Shown here piece after piece: positions 57,739 to 64,000 of a stretch of DNA of 64,000 bases. A model generated the notes under the pieces. The model made no database searches and was not told where the DNA came from. It worked only from the letters and a program-made list of their open reading frames with translations. A program made the translations under genes and the position numbers. Source of the DNA: Asterias amurensis (taxonomy: Eukaryota > Echinodermata > Asteroidea > Forcipulatida > Asteriidae); NCBI RefSeq assembly GCF_032118995.1, contig NC_092659.1:15680177-15744176 (forward strand), in the 5' to 3' direction. Position 1 is the first letter of the stretch. Each line of letters begins with the position of its first letter.

Positions 57739-60059
57739 TTATTTGCATGAACATTTGGGGGGTTGGCGGCGGTCACACAAACACTGTGGGTTACACAGTG
57801 ATTCCTTGTCGTAGATGTACTCTCCAAGACCAGGACCCACCCGGCGAAGCTGAGTGATGTGATTTCCAAGCTCTTCGATGGTCAGCACTTGATTGGTCAG
57901 AAAGTTTGCTCCAATCCATTCGCACATCTACGAACGAGAGTAAAGCCACAATATTGTTTATTATTTTATAAGGGATGAAGAACAGTTGCAAAGGCACTGG
58001 ACATTATTGCTCACAATATTTGCAAGCTTAAAAACTTAACTAGCAATGGAGAGCTGTTGTAGTATAAGACATGGCTCCCTCCGAAGAAGAGAAAGAGGTT
58101 ATTTCTCCCTACTTCAGGCATGAAGCCATGATTATTATGCAAGAAGGATGTTTTTTCTTTCATTATTTTATTGCAACCTCTATGACCAATATTGAACCCA
58201 AATTTCCCCTGTTATTTTTTATTTTATACATTTTGTTGGGAAACACCAAGTTTAAATAGTGGTGTTTGACAATCACCAAACGTGCCCACAGAAAAAGATA
58301 AGGAGTAATTCCAAACAGAACATCTTGAGAGATGTGAAGGCAAATCCTTTTAATGCCCGCTCTTTTTTTATCGTTTGATGTGTACTCTTACAACGTTGTT
58401 TTCGTCGCATGCGGGCATTATTGATGAAGCCCAACGCAGTGGGTGTGGAACGATCAGAAGAAAAATAATAATTGGCAAAAGTTTTGATTATCCCCTGTTT
58501 TCTTTCACTGCCTTTCACCTATGTGGACCCGGTTCAAATGGGATTGGGGGATGTGAACCATCATTGGCTAGAATAGTCTCCGCGGATAATAAAGACATAA
58601 TGATCAGAACCAGTGATTTCATTCGATACAATGATTGCGGATAAAACATACAGTAACGTAAGCATTCCATATCTGTAATTTGGTGGTCCGAGGTGATGTG
58701 GGTGCAGTTGACTAACATCACATCGGACCAATCAAAAAAAATATGAACAGAAATTACTTTCGGTTGGTGCAGTGCGCGCTGTGTATTAATATATATAGTA
58801 TAATGTACTTTCATGTAATATTATTGTTTCTATATCACGTCTTGTGATTCGATTCTCAATGTTATAAAATTCCAATGAAGATAGAAGGTGATGTGGGTTG
58901 GGATTGACGTATGGCTCAATGGCAGATCTCTTGTGTGATTAACGCGTTTCGAAATGTGACGTCAGATGTACAGGCTATAGTCAGCAGCAAACTGAACAAG
59001 GTTTGCACGTGACACGTGACGTAGGCCTACCTGTGCGTCACCATGTCTGTCTGCAATCGCATGAAGATCCAGCAGTGATTGGTTGACTTTTTTTTCGATC
59101 TCCAGTGAATTTCCGATTGCCTCCAGGAGGGATCCCCATTCGTCTCTGTCTGGTTTCACGACGTCCTGTAGAACAACAAGGCCTCCTCGCATGTTCTGAA
59201 ATTTGATCAGCTTCCACACGTGGGCCTGCTCCTCTTCGTGTGCCCTCTTGAAGAACTCTTGTGCACATGGAACGGCGATGTCGGCTCTGCCGAAATATGC
59301 CGACTATTGTTGGGAAAACCATATCTTAATTTAATGTTGCTTGTATAAATTATTATAAAAGCATGCTATACCCTTTTCGAATGCACGGCTTCATCTTTGA
59401 ACTCAGCTTCAGGTTTCTCGTCTGAAACCCTGAGCACGTATACGGAAAGCACGCGCAGTTTTCAAAATAACTGCGGGGCCAAGCTAGCCTGAGCCGAGTC
59501 CGGAGCCGAAGTCGTTAATTCGAAAAGGCTATGGTCAACTATACACCCTTCAAAAGCCCACGGATCGCCGCGTCCGGTGCCCACTAGTGAACTTTGTGAC
59601 TTCCTATCCCCCCTCCCCCATAGTGGCTCCACGAGTTGTGCTGTTAATAGTTTGATAACGCACTCTTGTTTCCCCAGCAAGTAAAACTACTCTTATCAGG
59701 CATAAAATAGTTAATGGTCAGACGTTTTGCCCCTAACAAAATCTTTCTCGAGGGGTATGCGACAACACAACAAACGTAAAGGAACATTTGTAAGAAAAGA
59801 AGAAAAAAAAAATCGTCTAAGATCATGACATTATAAAACTTACACTGTCTAATGATGACGACAGAGGACATCCCTTGAAATATTTCTATCTATAATTTTA
59901 TTTGATGAGAAAAAAATATTATATAAAAGAACATAGAAAGCTTACCATAGATAAGTACGTGTAAGATGCGTACATCGTCAGGTTGAGATGCCTGTTGATG
60001 GCAGCCTCACTCTCCTCATGGTAATTCTGTCGAATGATATTATTACGGACTTCTTGCAT
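57739..60059 (-). CDS. Ferritin subunit with altered iron sites and a Cys-rich tail, three coding exons
   Basis: Exons: 59946-60059 (ATG at 60059), 59031-59303 and 57739-57927, all GT-AG with phase-0 joints; 191 aa. It follows the ferritin fold throughout: [90 protein letters not shown] and [12 protein letters not shown]. Ferritins form 24-mer shells that oxidise and store iron. Against human H chain, ligands Tyr34, Glu61, Glu62, His65, Glu107 and Gln141 are kept (Tyr35, Glu62, Glu63, His66, Glu108, Gln142 here). Glu27 is replaced by Thr28, and channel residue Glu134 by Gly135. After DKESL the protein adds an 18-residue tail with five cysteines (CNPQCLC..., KCSCK). The frame stays open upstream of the ATG to a good acceptor at 60113-60114, so a longer N-terminus from an unseen exon is possible. 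Confidence 0.94.
57989..58290. mobile_element. Diverged TTAA-family MITE in ferritin intron 2
   Basis: AGGCACTGGACATTATTGCTCA, GCAATGGAGAGCTGTTG, TTTTTTCTTTCATTATTTTATTGC and GTTTGACAATCACCAAACG follow the 'GGACACTATTGGTAATT' family order. Confidence 0.6.
58608..58733. repeat. Hairpin repeat in ferritin intron 2
   Basis: GAACCAGTGATTTCATTCG, then TGGTCCGAGGTGATGT / AACATCACATCGGACCA. Sister of 46701-46832. Confidence 0.6.
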
Positions 60060-60512
60060 CTTGGTCTGGTGAACCTTTTCCAATAAGTTCCAATGCAAAG
60101 TCTCTGATATGACTAGTAGTAATGTTAAAAGTGGGTAGAACTAATATGCAACAAACACCTTTATACCAATCTGGGAAGCTGTTATCCCTTTGTTACTTAC
60201 TCCCCGGGAACAGTGAATGTTTTTTGGGGTCTGGTACGTATAATTGCAACTCTACACTCGACTTCTATATCATTCTGTTAAGGAACATTTCAATTGGCAA
60301 AGGAGAAAAGCATTGGTTTGGCCATACAATGATAGTACTAATTACGCGAATTCTGCAGGTTTTTGGGGGGATCTTGACGATAACTGTAATGGTGTCGAAC
60401 ATCCAGGCAAGTATTAAACCCGTTTGGTATGTTCACCTTTGGGGAAAGTGTAATAAGAACGTATCCTGTGTCATCCAGACACTGCCAGAGAGTCGTGTTT
60501 CAACCGAGTTCC

Positions 60513-60716
60513 GGTGTCGCATGCAATGTCCTCTTTGCAATACTATCCGGAGGACATTATTGCATATGCAGCAATGTCCGCCGGACGGTTTTGTATATGC
60601 AATCGTGTCTGCCCGGACGCTGCTGCATAATGCAATTGTGTCTGCCCGGACATTTTTGCATATGCAGTTGTGTCCGCCCCCGTGCAAAACCGTCCTTAAA
60701 GTAAATTAATCGCCCT
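60513..60716. repeat. Array of GTCCGSCGGAC and TGCATATGCA dyads (copy 2)
   Basis: Same edges and unit order as 3045-3242: GGAGGACATTATTGCATATGC, GTCCGCCGGACGGTTTTG, GCCCGGACGCTGCTGCATAA, GCCCGGACATTTTTGCATATG. It lies about 450 bp upstream of the ferritin ATG. Confidence 0.75.
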
Positions 60717-60771
60717 TGGTTGATGGAACACGTTCGCCATTTTTTTACAAGCTAAGTGCTAAGTATTTTCC

Positions 60772-61062
60772 ATACCATAGTTTCATAGAACTGTTTTTTT
60801 GTATGCAGAAAATACTGCCTGCTAAGCATCAACTGAGTCGGGCACTAGGTAACATTCAGCAAATGTTTAGGCTGACAGCCTTTATTAAATGAAATTCCAT
60901 AAATCCAGTAAGCACACCTGCAAAATATATAAAGGTTCAACAGAGCCAGGCTGCCAGCCAAAATTTAATTATATTCAGTTTACATTGCTGCTACTGGAAC
61001 TATTATAAGTTTGCTTAGCAGTACTTTCTGCTTAACAGCGTTTTGACAGTCGGCCCTGGTTT
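60772..61062. mobile_element. MITE related to the 'CCAATTTCATAG' family
   Basis: GTTTCATAGAACTG and, at the other end, TTCTGCTTAACAGCGTTTTGAC followed by GGCCCTGG. Diverged relative of 24858-25158. Confidence 0.4.
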
Positions 61063-61161
61063 GAACATCCCCTTATTAAATAAAATAAGAAATACATTGA
61101 GTGCACTCGAGTGGAGAAATGATTGTGGAAGGACAATTGAATTTTGATAATTTTATTCTTT

Positions 61162-61167
61162 TTTATT
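61162..61167 (-). promoter_or_regulatory. Candidate poly(A) signal of the PIP-box gene
   Basis: AATAAA on the minus strand about 250 nt after the stop at 61419; a second AATAAA at 61152-61157. Confidence 0.5.
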
Positions 61168-61418
61168 GAAGCTTGTCAAGTATTTTTTTAAATAATTCTA
61201 TAAAACCGGAATATTGTGAACAAATTGTAAAAAGATGATATTAATCTGTATCAACACAACTTTCAAAGACTAACAATGTTTGATATAAGGTTTATGAACC
61301 ACAAAACTAAGACTAGCACATGATCAGAACGGAGGCTGGGGTATCAAAATCAAAACAAAATGACAATTTTGAAAGGGGCGGGGGGGGGGGGGGTGACAAA
61401 TGCACACATCACCCAGTG

Positions 61419-63809
61419 TCAGTCATAACACTGGGAGTCCTCTTCAAATATGCTTGTTTCATGTGCTGGATCTTTCGGAACAAAACAACCCTGTGTGTTC
61501 AGAGTAAACTCAGAGAAATCTGCAGGGCTGTGGGAAGGACCACACCTGGGCACAGAGGAGGGACTGTCAATAATTGACAGGCAGGGATACTCTATCAAAG
61601 GTTGATTTACAAACAGGGCGGGGTCCTCCACAGACAGGGGGTCAACATCTGCTAGGGAGGGGCCAACCAGAGACTCGGAGGGACTGTGTAATGACAGGGT
61701 GGGGTCATCGACAAACAGGTACGGGTTCTCCTCAGACAGGGGGTCAACATCTGCTAGGGAGGGGCCAACCAGGGACTCCGAGGGACTGTGTAATGACAGG
61801 GTGGGGTCATCGACAAACAGGTACGGGTTCTCCTCAGACAGGGGGTCAACATCTGCTAGGGAGGGGCCAACCAGGGACTCCGAGGGACTGTCTAATGACA
61901 GGGTGGGGTCATCGACGGATAGGTTAGGTCTTGACCATTGTGATTCCTCAGTTGACTCCCCAATGGAACAGGAGTTCAACATGAGTTCAGAGTCAACTAA
62001 ATTTACCCTCAGGACTCTACCATTCAAAGTAGAACCATCGAGACAGGTATCATCCAGCACATTGCTTGCACCAAGTACATCTGTGAGTTGAGTATGGCTT
62101 GTTTCGGAGTCTAACAAGTATGGGTGAATGTACTGTAACTTCTTGGACTTTGCTGCTGGTGATACTGAAGTTCTTTTGCCCTGACAGGAATCGTTTCCTC
62201 GATTAAATGTCTTGTTTCTTTCACAGGACCTAGAAAGATTCTGGCGAGTTGGATACAATACTTCTTCAGTTTCAGTATTCCCAAGGGAAGAGGTCACATT
62301 CTTGACCCCTTTGAGAGCTACAAAGGTCACACCGCAGGATTGGCTGTCTGTACTCTGTGACAAACTAGAGAAAGGTGACAAGTGGAAGGAGTCCACTTCT
62401 GATGGATCATCATCAACTGAACTGTCATTTCCTTTGTCCGTGCCTTTGCATTTTTGTCTCTCAAGACAGTCCGACTTCCTGTTAGACCCATGGGCAGACT
62501 GGGGGTGGGTTACGATGTTACTGGGTTTTGTTTTTCTTGACCTGGAGGTTGGTTTATCAGAACCGTTGTTTGTCACAGACTGTTGTCGACAAATGTTTCC
62601 AGATATCGAGTTGTATTTGAGGTTGCTGTGAACCATTGTTTGACTCCCTGGCATTCTGTTTTCATCTTGTTGATGGACGGCAGACGTATCAAACAAACAT
62701 GATTTTCGCATCTGTTTCATGGGAGGCTCTTCATTCGTCTCCCCTTCTTGCAGAGTATCAAAGTAGCCAACTTGGTCCTCATTTAGCCGATTTTGAGAAC
62801 AACCTAAGGAGGCACAGAGAAAGTATGTTAAAGTGGTCAATGTACGTTATGCATAAAAGAGTTTCAAATGAAAGTACGGTCCCTTTTGCAATATGAAAAC
62901 GGCCTCGCCCAATTAATTGCTCAAATTGGATTGCCACTTCAAGTTGAGGGCTAAACTTGACTGTCACCAAGGGAACGCTTCCACGTACTCCTGGGGCTGA
63001 AATAGGGTTTTTCAATACTCCTGTTACAGTCATTAAGGATGTAGGCATGGGTATTATCCACTGGGAGTCTGGCTGGTAGAGCACAATGCACTACAATGTA
63101 CATTCCCAACTTTTTATGAAGCAACGGTTAAACAGCCTGCTCAAGGGAAAAAATGTCATGACCGAGATTCAAACCCACACTGTGCTGCTGACATCATCAG
63201 ACCTTGGATACGGTGACCTAGACCATTCGGCTGCAATCATCAACACGCAGATCCGGACCCATCAGTTTCTAGATTTTCAAAATGTAGGGTGTCATTTGGC
63301 GGAGTGATGAAGAGCATCAAAGGTCCGGTTAAGTCTTCGGGGTGTGGGTTCGAATCTCGGTTGGGACACTAGGGTCCTTGAGCAACATAATTTTGCTTCT
63401 CTTCACCCATGGGTACCTGCAAGGGTACAGCTTGATTTGTGTTTTAAAAAGCCTTTTGAGCGCTACGTTTGCCCAGGCTATATTCTCCTAGCTGAAAAAG
63501 CTTAAAGAAATGTTATTGGCCCAATGACCAGGGTACTATTAAAGTGCATCGAGACGTTTTTTGTGGAGTGCGCTAAATAAGAACTAGTTATATTATAATC
63601 ATTTATTGTTTACCGTTTTCAGGTTTGCGGTTTTCTTCTGCTTGCTGCGCATAGTGTAGAGAGTCCTCTCTCTTGGAAACTCTCGGCTTCTTAAAAAAGT
63701 CCAGTAAGGTTGTCTGCTTTGTTGCAGTTGAAACCTCAACTGTTGGCCCTGGATAGATTTGCTGGATGACGGATAGAGGGAGCCTTCTTAGGACTGGCTG
63801 TTTGGGGGG
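61419..63809 (-). CDS. PIP-box (PCNA-binding) disordered protein, last two exons; 5' part outside window
   Basis: Exons at 63614-63809 and 61419-62803 on the minus strand join in phase 1 across GT-AG sites (ENG/CSQNR), giving 526 residues and a stop. The first exon has an internal acceptor, so more exons lie beyond the window. It carries a canonical PCNA-interacting peptide, KQTTLLDFFKKPR (Q-x-x-L-x-x-F-F), followed by basic residues, as in DNA replication and repair factors. The last exon is low-complexity, Ser/Asp/Pro-rich, with basic clusters (SRSRKTKPS, KSKKLQYIHPYLL) and three tandem 34-residue repeats (VDDPTLSLHSPSESLVGPSL, ADVDPL, EENPYLF). No enzyme domain is visible. It could be the C-terminal tail of a nuclease, polymerase or helicase; I do not recognise the family. 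AATAAA follows about 250 nt downstream. Confidence 0.75.
61611..61925 (-). repeat. In-frame 102-bp coding minisatellite, three units
   Basis: GGGGTCATCGACAAACAGGT, GACAGGGGGTCAACATCTGC and TAGGGAGGGGCCAACCAG recur every 102 bp. Units 2 and 3 are nearly identical, pointing to recent duplication that preserved the frame (34 codons). Confidence 0.92.
63135..63245 (-). repeat. tRNA-like fragment in the PIP-box gene intron
   Basis: The minus strand reads GTGGGTTTGAATCTCGGTC (B box) with TAGGTCACCGTATCC-like upstream sequence, suggesting a reversed SINE head. Confidence 0.4.
63297..63596 (+). mobile_element. tRNA-derived SINE in the PIP-box gene intron
   Basis: GTGGGTTCGAATCTCGGTTGG (B box), GGTCCTTGAGCAACATAAT, TTGCTTCTCTTCACCCATGGG and CCAATGACCAGGGTACT match the family seen at 12985 and 12045. 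It ends about 18 bp from the exon at 63614. Confidence 0.75.
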
Positions 63810-64000
63810 CTGAAAAATTCAATAAAATCCAACAATCATTTGTTATCTGTGGATCATCATAACTCCGTAGTTCAATCAAACTCTTTCCCTTTTCAAAAGG
63901 ATGATATGAAAAAAGTTAATTATTTTTTTCCCGAGCGAGTTTTCAATCAATATCAACAAACCACGATAGGAAGGAGCAAACATTTTATTGATTTTGGAGG

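Noticed and set aside
60122-60709. 195-codon plus-strand frame upstream of ferritin
   Set aside because: Half of it is translated dyad array and the rest has no domain; opposite strand to ferritin and overlapping its likely promoter.
61574-62091. Plus-strand frames rich in TGWGHRQTGTGSPQTGG
   Set aside because: Reverse-strand shadow of the 102-bp coding repeat of the PIP-box gene.

Overview
This is eukaryotic genomic DNA: intron-rich genes with GT-AG splice sites, dense palindromic MITEs, tRNA-derived SINEs, LINE 3' fragments and minisatellites. The gene content (WDR44, COPS9, a ferritin, two PAN-domain lectins of C-type and fibrinogen type) and repeat style suggest a marine invertebrate deuterostome, most likely an echinoderm and perhaps a sea star. 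The clade call is inference from gene types and repeat texture, not a database match.

Layout. At 0-3.8 kb there is a hAT-like element, a signal-peptide exon of an unidentified minus-strand gene, and an unusual array of short dyads just upstream of the first complete gene. At 3.8-19.6 kb lies a complete 18-exon WDR44 gene (+, about 976 aa); many of its introns carry at least one MITE, SINE, LINE, minisatellite or hairpin. COPS9 (three exons, minus, 59 aa) occupies 25.5-29.1 kb, tail to tail with WDR44. From 29 to 38 kb there is no host gene: a LINE 3' remnant, then a 30-bp satellite arranged as a large inverted repeat and split by a LINE insertion. At 38.9-39.7 kb is an intronless secreted C-type lectin with a PAN domain (minus); its 5' flank has been copied several times across 40-46.5 kb. 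At 48.7-49.7 kb is an intronless secreted fibrinogen-related protein with a PAN domain (+), whose last codons lie in a minisatellite and whose 3' flank is duplicated at 53-54.5 kb. At 57.7-60.1 kb is a three-exon ferritin (minus) with altered iron-site residues and a cysteine-rich tail. At 61.4-63.8 kb are the last two exons of a minus-strand gene for a disordered protein with a PCNA-binding (PIP-box) motif.

The genes do not form an operon or obvious pathway. WDR44 (Rab11 effector), COPS9 (COP9 signalosome) and ferritin are housekeeping genes. The two lectins flank a rearranged, repeat-rich interval of the kind expected for fast-evolving immune loci. The most interesting material is the divergent ferritin, the dyad array found upstream of both WDR44 and ferritin, the inverted satellite with its 14-unit higher-order repeat, a hammerhead-ribozyme-like motif in a Penelope-type remnant, and a dead partial exon duplication inside WDR44.
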